Origin: Plotosus lineatus
Lineage: Eukaryota > Chordata > Actinopteri > Siluriformes > Plotosidae
Direction: 5' to 3'
Assembly (NCBI GenBank): GCA_024760905.1
Contig: CM045735.1
Location: forward strand, 13,449,749 to 13,513,748
DNA length: 64,000 nucleotides
In this document: one piece after another, positions 1-11,428 of the stretch
Position numbering within the stretch: the stretch's first letter is position 1
Layout: every line of letters starts with the position of its first letter
The notes under the pieces: model-generated
Told to the model about the DNA's origin: nothing
The model's database searches: none
The model's input: only the letters and a program-made list of their open reading frames with translations
Made by a program: the position numbers and the translations under genes

Positions 1-187
1 TGAGGTAATGTGATGGTCAGGGGGTTCACTTACATTTACTTACAAATGTACAGTAAAAAGGAAATGAACAAGGAAGACCTCATCTTGCAATGCCAGGCCA
101 GGCCATACAAATCCCAGTTTTGATGGGAACCGAGCCTTGAAGGTACTTTTTTAGCTGACAAGAACAGAACTATGTGACCATTTCATG

Positions 188-670
188 CTGTAACCCAGGG
201 GTCCCCAAACTTTTTCCTGCAAGGGCCACATAACTCTTCCCTTTTCTGATGGGGGGGCCGAAGTCAGTTTGTAACAGAAACAGTGTGATGATCGCAGGGC
301 TGCCTAAATGTAAACATTTATTTTTCCAGTAAGCCATGCATAACCAAATATTAGTAACCCTTACCGGGACCTTCACAGAAAGAAGTCAGGAAATAAATAA
401 TAATAAAAAAAAACTCTGCTTGTACAAATGTATTCTCCTGAGCTAACAGTCCACTTTTAGCTTTGAGAGTTTGTCTATTCGCATTTGGCCTTGCAAGCGA
501 TCAGACTCGTCTTTGTGACAGGATTCAGAGTGGCCAGACTAAAAAAATAATAATAATAATGCCCCTCTGGTGTTGTTCAGGGGTCCAGGCCAAATGTGGA
601 GGTGGGCCGTATCCGGCCCACGGGCCGGATACGGCCCGCGGGACATAGTTTGGGGACCACTGCTGTAACC
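188..670. mobile_element. hAT-type MITE with perfect 8-bp target duplication
   Basis: The element runs 196-662. It begins CAGGGGTCCCCAAAC and ends GTTTGGGGACCACTG, which are imperfect inverted ends. It is flanked by the direct repeat CTGTAACC at 188-195 and 663-670. An 8-bp duplication with CAG...CTG ends is the hallmark of hAT transposons. No transposase reading frame survives, so it is a non-autonomous copy. It lies in igsf9b intronic sequence. Confidence 0.85.
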
Positions 671-1734
671 CAACCATCTAATAAGTGTGATATGAGTTTG
701 AGTTTTGCTGTGAACCACTCTGGTCATTCTCCTTGGTATTTTCCAATCAACACAGCTTTTGCTATATTCTGTGTATAGTCTTGGACAAGTGCATGATTAT
801 GCAGTGAAGCAGACAGTCAGATGGTCAGTAAGAGTATCCCTGTGGTGCTAATCTGTAATGTTTGTCACATTTTGTATAAATAATTTCCACTACTAGTACT
901 AGTTGTTCAAGTACCAATTCAGGAGATCTTCTTGTTGTTGCATCAGTCTTTTGTGATTGGGGATGCGAGTTTCAAATTCAGGTCTGGTTATTTTCCATGG
1001 TGGAAAGATAAACTCAGGAAAAAACTTGCACTGCACAGGATTTAAATGCATAAAGTATTACGAGAGCAAATCTTAAAAGGAGCCCACTCCATGTCTTCGA
1101 ACTAATTTGTAAAGTCAGTTCAATGCAAATCTTTTCTCACTTTTCCTATGGAGTAAAATTGACTATTACTATATGTAGGTGTTTTCAATTTTCCATAAAC
1201 GCTTATTGTTCATGTATATGTATATCTGTTCATGAGATCTTACAATAATGAACTTATGTTGCATTAAACAAGGAAACAAATACATACATATTTTATGGCA
1301 AGGTAGATTGTGGACACCTGACCATGTCTCCAATGTGTTGTGTAATGATGTGTAAGTGCTTGCTATTAACAGGGGAGACCCTTGAAATGCTTCTGTAAGC
1401 CTATTGCAATGAAGCAATGAGCTGAGAGAGTGGTGTAAGAATCATTTGCTATTGAGTGACTAAAGCCTGAAGGATCTCCAATGATAAGTTCCTGAGTTTG
1501 ACACAGAGATTGATGTTGGCTTTCTATTTTTGGTGTTTTAGGTCCAGAGAAAAATCACAAATGTGCACTAGCCTGGTGTCAAAAAAAGCATGTGTAACAT
1601 AAGGGATGTCACATGCATGGCTACCATGCCCCATTCATTTGTTGCAGGAATACTATAAGAATTTTTAGGGGGGGGGTCCTCATATGGGGAGAATTGTGTT
1701 ATTTTTTATTTTTTGTTATTATTACTATTATTAT
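671..1734. other. No recognised feature (intronic)
   Basis: AT-rich unique-looking sequence, presumably intron of igsf9b. I see no open frame bounded by splice signals and no recognisable repeat beyond short A/T runs and a G8 run near 1669. Confidence 0.5.
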
Positions 1735-2495
1735 TACCATATTTTCGGGACTATACGTTGCTCCAGCGTGCAAGTCGCATTGGCCAAAAAATGCATAATA
1801 AAGAAGAAAAAACATAAATAAGTCGCACTGGACTATAAGTCTTAAATTCATGGAAACTGGCTACCTTGGCTTGGAAATCTGCTGGCAGTTTTCTGACATT
1901 GTGGTCCTTACTCTGATAGAGAGGCGGTTGCTTTGCATGAAGCAGTAATAAGAAAGTCCTCACGCAAAGTCATTTATATTCATCTCCTTGACAACTACCT
2001 GGATGTGGAGCTGCAACTGCACTGTTAACAAGCCTCTCCCTGCAGCACGTTGCTCAAGCACCCATGTGTGAGCTCATTCTTCTAACTGTGACCATATAGC
2101 TTTTAGCCCGTGATTAGCTTTTTTTGTTTTCTTCATTGCAGTAATAGTAATTTCCGCTTTTCTCCAGTCCCTCACAAGTTTCTCGTTCACTCCAAACTAT
2201 CTTTCTGCAGCTTGATTACCATTTTCTGCTACATATTTCACTACTTGCAGCTTGTAATCCACATAATAGGATTTTCTTTTTGGGGATATTTCTTCAGTGG
2301 TGGATGAGCAGGTACTGGTACCCAAACCTACAGTGCCCTCTTGTGGTTGTGAGTGTAAAAATAACGTGAAATTATGTCTTATCATTATGACGAACAGAAT
2401 GATGTAATTTCACATATAGGTCGCTCTGGAGTATAAGTTGCTCCTTCAGCCAAAGTATGAAAAAAGTGTGACTTATAGTCCAGAAAATACGGTAT
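1735..2495. mobile_element. Tigger/pogo-type DNA transposon relic, internally deleted
   Basis: The ends are inverted copies: TACCATATTTTCGGGACTAT at 1735 and, read from the other strand at 2495, TACCGTATTTTCTGGACTAT. Both termini carry TA, the usual target of the Tc1/mariner superfamily. The subterminal parts repeat the motif for 'tataagtcgcac'. The interior, on the minus strand, encodes a broken N-terminal DNA-binding domain (2107-2385). At about 760 bp it lacks any catalytic domain and could only move in trans. Confidence 0.8.
2107..2385 (-). pseudogene. Tigger/pogo transposase N-terminal HTH domain, frameshifted
   Basis: On the minus strand, from about 2287 downwards, the translation contains RKSYYVDYKLQVVKYV and ENGNQAAER. 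After a frame change near 2197 it continues GVNEKLVRDWRKAE and MKKTKKANHGLKA before a stop near 2107. This is the arrangement of the CENP-B/brinker-type helix-turn-helix domain in pogo and Tigger transposases: a basic segment with a helix, the AA-R turn, then a V-DWRK helix. The DDE catalytic domain is absent. It is a relic with no expected product. Confidence 0.7.
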
Positions 2496-2822
2496 TTTTT
2501 AAAGCACAAAATGGCTTAATACTTGTAATTAATTGTGGTAAACATGCATTTTCCTCTGTGCTTTGGTTTGCTAGATTTTATATATAAAACCCTGCTTCCT
2601 TTTTCTTTCACAGTAGTTTGCTAATACAATATGAATAATAAAGGCTTTTAAGTTATACAGGTAATATGAAGTATTTCATTAATTCACAAATGCAAGTAAT
2701 GTCATCTCTTTGAAAAAAAGATGTGATGGTTAATAAAAGAGCCCCGGGGTGTTATCAACTTTACATTTTTTAAATTTATTTCTTTATTTTTGTCTGTACT
2801 TATATCGATTTCCCCATTGGTG

Positions 2823-2857
<35 letters not shown>

Positions 2858-2964
2858 GTCACGCCTCCTGTATTGGTTATGCGGATGCAAACATAAAAAC
2901 ATAATTGACAACCTTCGTGCTCTCCTGCCCCTTCCTTCTGTTTCTGTTATGTTTCCTGTCGCAG
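2496..2964. other. Intronic; poly-T tract, otherwise nothing recognised
   Basis: AT-rich sequence with a T33 run at about 2824-2856. The final 40 bases are pyrimidine-rich and end in CAG, and act as the probable 3' splice site of the next exon. Confidence 0.5.
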
Positions 2965-3051
2965 GGCTCCTCTAACCCCCCTGCCTGGCATAGAGCCCTT
3001 GTGGGAGGGGACGGATGGGAGCAAGCTCAGGCCCCCAGCTTCAAGCCGTCA
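2965..3051 (+). CDS. igsf9b: Probable igsf9b coding exon (cytoplasmic, phase 2-2)
   Basis: A pyrimidine-rich stretch ending in CGCAG precedes the segment and GTGAGT follows it, so both splice borders are strong. The 87 bases are open in more than one frame. The frame compatible with the next exon starts after one base and reads APLTPLPGIEPLW then EGTDGSKLRPPASSR, leaving CA at the donor. These two bases join the first base (G) of the exon at 9794 to make a glutamine codon followed by PSSGK. Matching phases across a 6.7 kb intron make it a plausible segment of the igsf9b cytoplasmic region, which is rich in proline and serine. I have no alignment to confirm homology of this short piece. It could also be an alternative exon or a chance match of splice signals. 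Confidence 0.6.
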
Positions 3052-3815
3052 GTGAGTGCCTGTACCTACGCTGCCGAGCGTGCACTGGCTTGGCCGCATG
3101 TCCCATGTGCACTGGCTATGGGCACGGTTATAGTGGCAGACACCTCAAAGAAACTGCCTCACTCCTTTTTATTTTCCACTCTTGCTTGTAACATATTCAT
3201 CCATACACACGCAAAGCTCTGTGCAGTGTGCTGACCTTCAGTGTCCCAGCTGTTGGGTCATGTGTGTCCAGCGGGAGGCGATGCTTGGATATGGAATTGC
3301 TATGTGGCTAAATTTTAGCAAAAGCCTGTGAAAGCACCTGCTTATTTATGCAACGAGGAAAAAAAAGAATGCTCAAATCAAGTCTTGCTCTGCGTGATTG
3401 TACGTGTAGTTGGCATATTTTTCATTATTTAAATATACAGTATCCATTAATTATTGGTTAATTCAAGTTGACTGAATTAACACTGTGTCTCTGTTAGTGT
3501 GTAAAGTTGAAATATGGAGGTGTGCTTTTATTCTCCTTTGAGGACCATCTTATTCTGCCTGGCTGAGCGTCTCTAGGCCACATTCACCACGCATTTTGCT
3601 GATCTCTTGGTTATTTTTACCCCACAGGCTCTCACTGGCCAGCCTACTGCTTTTCCACATCCTCATGCCTTATTAATTCTGCAGGCTTCTGGACGTCTCT
3701 GATCAAGTTGCACAATTTAGGTCTAGATATTAATTTGTGTTTAATGTGCATAGTAATAACATTTCAAAAAATGCAGTCTATCATCAAATCAGTGAAATAC
3801 CAACGGCAAAGTTAT
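3052..3815. other. igsf9b intron, nothing recognised
   Basis: Intron sequence after the donor at 3052. No repeat family or conserved coding segment was recognised. Confidence 0.5.
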
Positions 3816-4008
3816 GGCAGTGGTGATTCAGTGTTAAGGCTCTAGGTTATTTCGCAGAAGGTTGGTGGTTGAAATCCCAGTGCCACTAAACTGCCTGGTT
3901 CGGTCCCGGAGCAAAGCCATTAACTGTTCAGGTGTATAAATGGGGGAAAATGTAATTCGCTTTGGAAAAGGGCATCTTCCAAATGCTATAAATCTAAATG
4001 ATTCCTTA
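3816..4008 (+). repeat. tRNA-derived SINE with fish-type tail
   Basis: The head carries a degenerate Pol III promoter (GTGTTAAGGCTCTAGG, then GGTTGAAATCC as the B box). The copy ends with GCTTTGGAAAAGGGCATCTT and CCAAATGCTATAAAT. This tail is one of the commonest SINE/LINE 3' ends in ray-finned fish genomes and supports the organism call. Confidence 0.7.
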
Positions 4009-5280
4009 TAGCTATTGTAGTTGGTTCATATGTTTATGGGGGCGGGGGTTGTCTTGATTGCTATGTTACAAATTAAATTATGGCTTAATAATATTTTATT
4101 AAATGCTGGCCAGCTTTTTTCATATTCTTTTTTTTTTTTTTTTTTTTTTTTGGATAAGACACAGTGGAGAAGCAGCCTTTTGATTTTAACTGTAGTCTTA
4201 CTCATTCATTTTACATTTGTACATTCATAATTTTTTAAAGGTGCAATCATCCAGTGGTGAGATTCCAAATTGCACAAATTGCAACCAATTGAAATTGAAT
4301 CCCTGAGCCTTACCCTTCTTAAACCTGTATGGTTCAGTCCTACTATAATAACATGGCGGCGCAAGATGGCGGCGTCCCTGAGAGGGGACCCGTTCCCCAT
4401 GTAAATATACACAGCTTTTTCCAAAATACTAAAAAGTCAACATTTTTTTAAATGAATGATTAATTAAAAATTATTTATTAACGATATACTTTTCTGCTAA
4501 TAGATTCTCTAAAATATGATGCACTGTACCTTTAAATTTTATATTGCTGTTGTCTTCCTTCACAGCTATTTTTTCCATTCTACTTATTCTTATTTAAATA
4601 TTTGAATATTTTATTATTGGCTGGAATTTGCTTTTAATTTAAATATTTTGTCCCACATTAAAGTAAGTTACAATTTTATTGTAAATTGCAGTTTTACTGA
4701 AAGGCTGTAAATAAATCGTGTGAAGTAAATAATTTATAGACTGTAATAGTGTTAAAGGTGTGAAAAATCACTGTGATTATATTATCTTCCACGTCGATTA
4801 TATATTCAAAACAAAGTGGCCTCCTGGAATACATTGTCCACGTCCTCTCCACTGTCAGTAGGTGATTGATGAAGGTAGTTCTTCTATGAGAAACTGAACT
4901 GATTAGGCTCTGTTTCACTGCAGCACTAAGCCAACTTGATCAAAGCCTGACGTTCACTGCATGAAGACAACTAGAACGTTAAATACTTTTAAGGTGCATG
5001 CACACAATACTGATCATGGTCCAGATTTTATGCCAAACATATTCCAATGTTTGTCCAATGTTTTAGCCAATTTTGTTCTGATATGTACCAATATGTTTTC
5101 CGATGTATGCTGATGTATACCGATGGTACAGTATTTATTGTTTTTGCAATCGATACCGACGTCACTCAGATTTGTAACAATGTCTTGATGTTGCTCCCAT
5201 TTTTTTCTAAAAAATTTTATATCAATGCTACACCAATTACTACTGGTGTTCACCAGTGTGTACCAATGACATCATGTTCC

Positions 5281-5283
<3 letters not shown>
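4009..5283. other. igsf9b intron; T-runs and a twin GATGGCGGC motif
   Basis: Mostly AT-rich intron. It contains a T-run near 4130-4151 and the pair ATGGCGGC/AAGATGGCGGC at 4352-4376, which resembles two YY1 sites. Between 5040 and 5280 a loose motif CCAATGT / ACCGATG recurs. No coding segment was recognised. Confidence 0.45.

Positions 5284-5322
<39 letters not shown>
5284..5322. repeat. Poly-T homopolymer (39 nt)
   Basis: Uninterrupted T run at 5284-5322. It may be the tail of an otherwise unrecognised minus-strand retroelement. Confidence 0.8.
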
Positions 5323-5374
5323 CTGATGTACTGTACTCCGAATACAAAAAAAAAACCCAAGCAGATTTTTCAAC

Positions 5375-5796
5375 TTCTTCTTCTTCTTCTTTCTTCTTTT
5401 ACTTTCGGCTGCTCCCTTCAGGGGTCGCCACAGCAAATCATCCGCCTCCACCTCATCCTGTCCTCCGCATCTTCTTTTCTGACTCCAACAACCTTCATGT
5501 CTTCCTTCACCACATCCATAAATCTCTTCTTTGGTCTTCCTCGAGTCCTTCTGCCTGGTAGTTCCAACCTCAGCATCCTACTGCCAATATACTCACTATC
5601 CCTCCTCTGTACATGTCCAAACCATCTCAATCTAGCCTCTCTGACTTTGTCTCCAAAACATCTTACGTGGGCTGTCCCTCTGATATACTCATTTCTGATC
5701 CTATCCAACATTCCCAACATTTCAACATTCCCAAAATATTTCACTCTTTCCCAAAGTTCTCTGCGAAATTCTACAATATTTTCTGAACCGTTATAA
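5375..5796 (-). mobile_element. RTE-type LINE, 5'-truncated 3' end
   Basis: Read on the minus strand, the segment encodes the end of the reverse-transcriptase polyprotein. Landmarks are RIRNEYIRGTAHVR, KVREARLRWFGHVQRRDSEY, LELPGRRTRGRPKKRFMDVV and MICCGDP. It then has the 3' tail GTCGCCACAG (as written on +) and a run of AAG repeats. This C-terminal segment is typical of RTE-clade LINEs of fish. Only about 110 codons remain, the usual result of truncated reverse transcription. A second copy on the other strand lies at 24755-25117. Confidence 0.85.
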
Positions 5797-7589
5797 CTGT
5801 TGATTTTTCCACTGCATACCCAGTATTCTCCGGTTTCCTGTAATGAAACATATGAATATGATCGGTACCTTGATCAGTATAGTGTGAGCACACGTTTGGA
5901 TAGTTTTAGTTGAAAGTCACCACCTTTGTACAACAGGTATGTTTTCTGAAAACAGAGGTATGAATGCTTGTTATTGGCAGAATTTTGTTGCTGTGGAAAT
6001 ATGTTTTCCACAAAATCTGTTGCATAGACCACTGTATCACAAATTATCCACTGCAACTTTTTATTTTTATTTATTTTTTTTATTTATTTATTTTTTTTTT
6101 TTGCAATTTAGGTGGACCCAGTGATGCTATTTAATGTGCTATAACCTCATAGTATTCAAATCAGATTTTCAGATTTTGATGGTGATCGTCCTCTGAATGG
6201 CTGCATTTATGTGACTAACTCACCACATCACACCAGAGCTTGATCATGAGTGTCACACATTCCTACTTCCAATTGCTTCAGATTTTTTTTTTTTTTTTTT
6301 TTTTTAACAACCTTATTTTAATTTATTGATCTGGTGATTGGATGTTTTGCAGATGACATGTCTTATGAGTGTACATGGTAATTGAAGACACATTCTGCTC
6401 AGTTTATACTGCTTACCATATAGTGTAGTACTGTAGTAGTAGCTTTAAGTCTACTCTAGAGTTACTGATTAGTTCTTAGTCTTATTGCTTTTGCAGTGTA
6501 AATGTATTATATTATACATTTCACACCCACATGAGCTAAAAAAAAAATGATAATATTGATAATGGAGATTGAACATAGTCAAACAGTTCATCCTCGAATC
6601 AGCTTCATTTATGTATTAACACATTTACAGTAATCCATATATTTTCATTAATGTAGAAGTGTTATGGGTCATACAGTTTACAATAATCTTATCTGTTCAT
6701 TTTTCGACTTAGATTTTCAGACTAAATGCAGCTTTTTCTCATTCACATCCTCGTTTGGCTCATACAGCTGTGCAAGAGCATGCGCATAATGTGTTTGTAT
6801 TGTAAACCCGCTTGTGCTACATTTTCTCATGTATGAAGATGATTTGATGAGTGCAAATGTTGAAATCTCATACATTTTGATACCAGTAAATAAATAATCT
6901 GCATCATCATACAGGATAATAACAATAATAATAATAATAATAATATAAAGAATTAGGTAGAAAACAGTGTGCGGTCCAAGACATGTTTATAAGAAACACA
7001 AGCGCTCAACCTCTTGCGGTTTGTTGTCTTGAGAAACATAGATGACATACATCATTGGCTTCAGTGTTGGTTATCAGTAGGCAGTTGCTATGGAAACCCA
7101 GCATCGTCACTGCAACCACCGCAGGCACAAAGTGTAATGATTCAGCAGAAACAGGGCTCGCTTAACATTACTACTAGTAACATCATCTCTGATTTTGCTT
7201 ATTTTTCAGGGTAATTGTTTTTCAACCTTCCTGGAATAAAATGAATCCTTCTGTCTAGAACTTGAGTTTGTTTCTCTAAAATGCTAATTTTTCATGATTT
7301 GTGTCATAATGAGACACAATTAATAAATATTTAAAACCAGACTTTTTTTAAGTGATGTGTTCATTTTTTTTTTTTTGGTCCAAATTATGGAACGGCACAA
7401 AATAAAGGTACAAAATTACTCATAGTCTGAGTATATGGCCTCGTTGAAATGAGGTAAAAACAGATCTTACAATAAATATCTCAAACATCTTTCACTCGTA
7501 TTATTAATAATATTAGTACTTAATAATTATCTAACCTTGAAGGTCATTGTTGGTGATCTTAGCACAGGATTACACCGTTTAAGAATAAA
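5797..7589. other. igsf9b intron, nothing recognised beyond simple repeats
   Basis: AT-rich intron with T-runs near 6085 and 6285 and a short AAT microsatellite near 6920-6940. No coding exon and no recognisable transposon were found. Confidence 0.5.
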
Positions 7590-7955
7590 GGGGCAGTGGT
7601 GGTCTAGTGGTATAAGGCACCGGATCGCCGCTGGTCCAAAGGTTGGGGGTTCGAGTCCCACTCTCCACAAGGTTGTCACTGTGTACCCCCCCCCCCCCCC
7701 CAGTGCAGCTAACTGGGTTATCAAAGGCCGGCCATGTCTCTCACTGTCTATGGTGTGAGGCATGTAAAAGAACCATTGCTGACTTTCGACAAGAGTAGGC
7801 TGCAAAGCCGTCAGCATGTTTCCGCCCTGTGGTGGCCTGGCGAGCTGTCCAGGGTGTACTCTGCCCTCGCCTTGAGTTGGCTGGGATGGGCACCAGCCTC
7901 CCTGCGACCCTAATTAGGATGAAGCGGTTACAGAAAATGAACTGATGATGAAGAA
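7590..7955 (+). repeat. SINE-A (tRNA-derived), GAATGAAT-type tail
   Basis: The head has an A box (TGGTCTAGTGG) and a B box (GGTTCGAGTCC). The body has CTGGGTTATCAAAGGC and CATGTCTCTCACTGTCTATG. The 3' part is of the second kind: AGCTGTCCAGGGTGTACT, then TAATTAGGATGAAGCGG and CAGAAAATGAA. This is one of about a dozen copies in the window, and I name the family SINE-A here. Confidence 0.85.
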
Positions 7956-8239
7956 TAAATGTTCAAAATAAACTTTTAACTGCTTGCGTACAGTGTATCC
8001 TAAAGCACCAGCCTGACCCCATTTAAATGTATTCAATAGAATTTAATTAATGTATGAAAAGATACAATAAAAAAGAAGGATGAAATTAATTTTTTTTAAA
8101 AACTGTTAGATTATTAGTTCAATCGTTAGATTGTGTTACTCTCTACAGGGATTTCCTGGGTTCTCGGGTTTAAACTCATCTGCCAAAATATGTGGGTGGA
8201 TGAATCAGCTAGTCCAATCACCCTTTGGTGCAAATGAGT

Positions 8240-8376
8240 ATGTCATTCACTCATTTAATTTTTAAACCGGTTAATCATAACTAGGGTCGCAGGGTGGTTG
8301 GCGCCCATCTCAGCTGACTCTGGGCGAGGGCAGAGTGCATCCTGGACAGCTCGCCAGGCCATTGCTGCAAATGAGC
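8240..8376 (-). repeat. SINE tail fragment
   Basis: Contains the complement of the GAATGAAT-type tail: CATTTAATTTTTAAACCGG, GGGTCGCAGG, CATCTCAGCTGACTCTGGGC and GACAGCTCGCCAGGCC. No tRNA head is present. Confidence 0.65.
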
Positions 8377-8500
8377 AAGTGAGTACGTAAATACTCATAA
8401 TGCCCAGTAATGATCTGCTGTGTCGGCCATCCACCTTGTCCACAGTGTTACAGGCATTGACCAAGATATTAAACTAGATAAAGCCATTACTAAAGACTCT

Positions 8501-8510
8501 CTAATATATA

Positions 8511-8569
<59 letters not shown>
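8501..8569. repeat. (TA)n microsatellite
   Basis: Nearly pure TA dinucleotide run. Confidence 0.9.
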
Positions 8570-8573
<4 letters not shown>

Positions 8574-8600
8574 GTAATTGGTAATGTTTCTAATATACAG

Positions 8601-9099
8601 TACAGGGATCCCTCACTTTCCGCTGTTAATTGGGACCGAGATCCCCCCGCGATCACTGAAAGCCGCGAAGTAGGATCAACCCCCCCCTCCCCCCTCAAAC
8701 CCCTCTGACTGACATATATGTACATGTATATGTGTATATAATATCAATAAATACATATTCAATGCTCTAAATACTTACAATAACAATTAAACATTCAAAA
8801 ATAATGCATAAGATGTAAATAAAATATAAATACACACATAAAGACATTCACCTCACAAAAATGTAAGTAGATTTGATGGGAGATTTTGAGTTGTTTTTAG
8901 TTTCGTGTTTGTTTAGGGGTTTTTTTTTGTTTGTTTTTTTGGGGTTTTTTTTTTTTTTTTTGCACAATTGGCCTTGTTTCTGTGACCCCCTTTCTTCCTT
9001 AATTTCCTTATTTTTTATTTCGATGAATATTTTTTTTAAAAAATCGCGATGCACTGAAGCCGCATAAATTGAAGTGCGAAGTAGTTAGGGATCCCTGTA
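8601..9099. mobile_element. MITE family E, Tigger-like, TA-flanked
   Basis: Ends TACAGGGATCCCTCACTTTC and, inverted, TACAGGGATCCCTAACTACT. The interior has the family landmarks: CCGAGATCCCCCCGCGATC, AATATCAATAAATACATATT, a T/G-rich block near 8915-8960 and CGATGCACTGAAGCCGCA. No coding capacity. Further copies lie at 17013, 33576, 36828, 37722, 50020 and 61498. Confidence 0.8.
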
Positions 9100-9105
9100 C
9101 TTATA

Positions 9106-9290
9106 AAAAAAACAGTGGTACCTCGGTACTTGAACTCTTTAGAGGTTGAACAAATCGGAACTCGACCAAAAAATCCAGGAATTTTTTGGTCCTGGAAGTT
9201 GACCAAAATTTGGAAGTCGAATGCTAAAAAAGCGCGAGCAAAAAACAAGCCCAGGATGGAGGGGAAATACACGCTTTCCAGAAGTCTGGA
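9106..9290. mobile_element. Tigger-like end fragment (family H)
   Basis: Starts ACAGTGGTACCTCGGTACTT and continues with repeated 'gaactcg/gaagtcg' phrases typical of Tigger-like subterminal regions. The opposite end is not evident. Another copy of this type of end is at 60640-60752 on the other strand. Confidence 0.55.
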
Positions 9291-9793
9291 AGTTGTTGAT
9301 ACGGTATGTGCAGTTATGCAGAATGGGCATTGGGTAGGACAGGTCAACTGATAAAATACTTACATAATTCCACTTAAAATAATTTCTGCAAATTCAGATT
9401 GATTGTGAGCACAAATTTGTCAACCTCATTTGTAAAAACTTTACATATAACTTTATTTGCATGAAGCACAAGCCTATTTTTCTCCCTCCGAAAGAAATTC
9501 AACATTATTTCACTTTCAGTTTGGTCAAGTAAATGGTTAAGGTTGTGTCTATTTCGACGAGAGGTATGAAATACATGGCTTGAGATCATAACATACCTTC
9601 ATGACATTTGCTGAGCAGAATTTCAGACTTGTCAATCATCTTTCTCGAACTAACTTCTTTCAATAATTTCAGCAGAAGATCTATTTGAGAAACACAAATT
9701 ATTTTCATACATGACATGTAAGCTTTTGAACTTATTAGAAGAAATTCTGATTTAGTTTTGGCCATAATGGTTTGACTATCCTTCTTTCGTCAG
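9291..9793. other. igsf9b intron end with 3' splice site
   Basis: No repeat recognised. The last bases CTATCCTTCTTTCGTCAG form a pyrimidine-rich acceptor directly before the exon at 9794. Confidence 0.6.
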
Positions 9794-11428
9794 GCCTTCT
9801 TCTGGAAAGATGAGTCCAGAGAGTATCCGATCCATGGGAGCTGTATCTGAGTCATCTGAGGATGGATCACAAGCTAAAAAAAGTCCTGCCAAGGAGAAGG
9901 AGCTTTCCTTATACAAGAAGACCAAAAGAGCAATAATTAGCAAGAAATACAGTGTATCAAAACATGAAGCTGAGGCTACTACACCTATTGAGTTAATAAG
10001 TCGTGGGCCAGATGGTCGCTTCGTCATGGATCCCACTGACATGGACACACCTGTCAAGCCTAGGCGCATTGAGGGCTTTCCCTTTGTGGAAGAGTCAGAC
10101 CTTTACCCAGAATTTCGACAGTCTGATGAAGAGAATGATGATCCAGGCCCCATGCCTCCTATGATGGCCACTCTCAGACCCCATCAGATCTCTCCTATTT
10201 CTTCCAGCCAGGAGTCCTACTTGCAACCCCCAGCCTATAGCCCCCGCTTCCAGAGGCCAATTGAAGGGATGACTATTATGGAAAGCAGTCGACTTCAGGC
10301 AATGGGGCAGATCCGTGGTGCTCCCCATTTTCGAGCCTTTTCCCATGGCCAGTTCTACTTGGGCAGCTATTTGGGCAGTCCTGCAGAACCTGAACCTCCA
10401 CCTCCTTTCTACATGCCTGACACCAGCCCACTTAGCTCAGTAATGTCTTCACCACCTTACCACATTGAGGGGCCTTTTGGTCACCCAACCATACCAGAGG
10501 AAATCAGTGAAGGAGAGATTCAGCACTATGCAGTCTCTGGCTGCTCCCTTCCCTTGACACACACGACATCCCGTTCTCCGGATATCTGGCAACGGCCTGA
10601 TTTTTCCTTTGCTACCTTTGAGGGTCCTCATTTCATATTCCCACCCCATCACCCTTTACAGTTTCACCGGGAACCTTCTCTTCCACCACCACTCATTCTC
10701 CCTCCTAGTGCGCTCCCACCTGCTTCCATTCACATTCCCTCCTATCCTGGTATTCTTCAACTGGAGGCCCCAAAGAGCCGGCTAGGCAAGTCTCCCAGCA
10801 AAGTGAGGCCTCAGGGCCTTCCAGCCAAGCATTTACCTATGCAAGAGGCAAAGAGTCTAGGGCAGCTAAGACACACAAGCCACGGTATGGGTGTGCCGGT
10901 ATTGCCTTACCCTGACCCAGCGTCTCACATTGTTGGTCCTAGCTCATTTGGAAGCCTAGATACTCGTTGGTATGAGTTAACTCCCAGGCTCAGTCCCAGA
11001 CAGGCCCGGAGGATGGAACCCAGCATGGTGGTACTCCAGCCTTCCCGTCTTTCACCTCTTACTCAAAGCCCTATTAGCTCTCATGAGGGTTCTCCAGAAA
11101 TTGTAGTGCGCCCCAGGCCTCGTCCTAGCATTGTCCAACCTTGCGTTCCCCCTGAGATGGCTGAAATAACCCTGCAGCCACCTTCTTCTGTTAGCTTTTC
11201 AAAAAGATCCTCACCTTCTTCCCCTGCCCAAGGTCAGGGAAGCCGAAGGGCAAGTCCTATTTATCGCTCCCACATGGCCTTTGGCACCTCGGCAACAAGC
11301 TATTCATCCCAATCCCCATCACCTCCCATGGAAAGCAGCAGCATTTTTGGACAGATACCAACCCAGAGGAGGAGTGAGGAGGCAATTCTGCCATCAGAAC
11401 CCTCTCCGCCCCAGTTATCAGCTTCAGG
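9794..11428 (+). CDS. igsf9b: igsf9b large cytoplasmic-tail exon
   Basis: IGSF9B is a single-pass Ig/FN3 adhesion protein of neurons. In mammals it acts at inhibitory synapses and is linked to MAGI2 and neuroligin-2. This 1635-bp exon encodes 545 codons of its cytoplasmic tail. It starts after an acceptor CGTCAG with one base that completes a split codon, then PSSGKMSPESIR. Segments I recognise from vertebrate IGSF9B include KELSLYKKTKRAI, TPIELISRGPDGRFVMDP, RRIEGFPF, PEFRQSDEEN, SQESYLQPPAYSPRF, GPFGHPTIPEE, GMGVPVLPYPDP, TRWYELTPR, QPSRLSPLTQSPISS and AEITLQPP. The product is disordered, with many SP/TP sites and proline runs, and a PPAY motif could bind WW domains. The exon ends in GG before GTAAGT at 11429. 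The intron's first bases supply an in-frame TAA. Teleosts may have two igsf9b copies, and I cannot tell which this is. Confidence 0.93.

Noticed and set aside
5326..5796. Plus-strand 156-codon open frame
   Set aside because: It is antisense to the RTE LINE polyprotein, whose conserved phrases lie on the minus strand.
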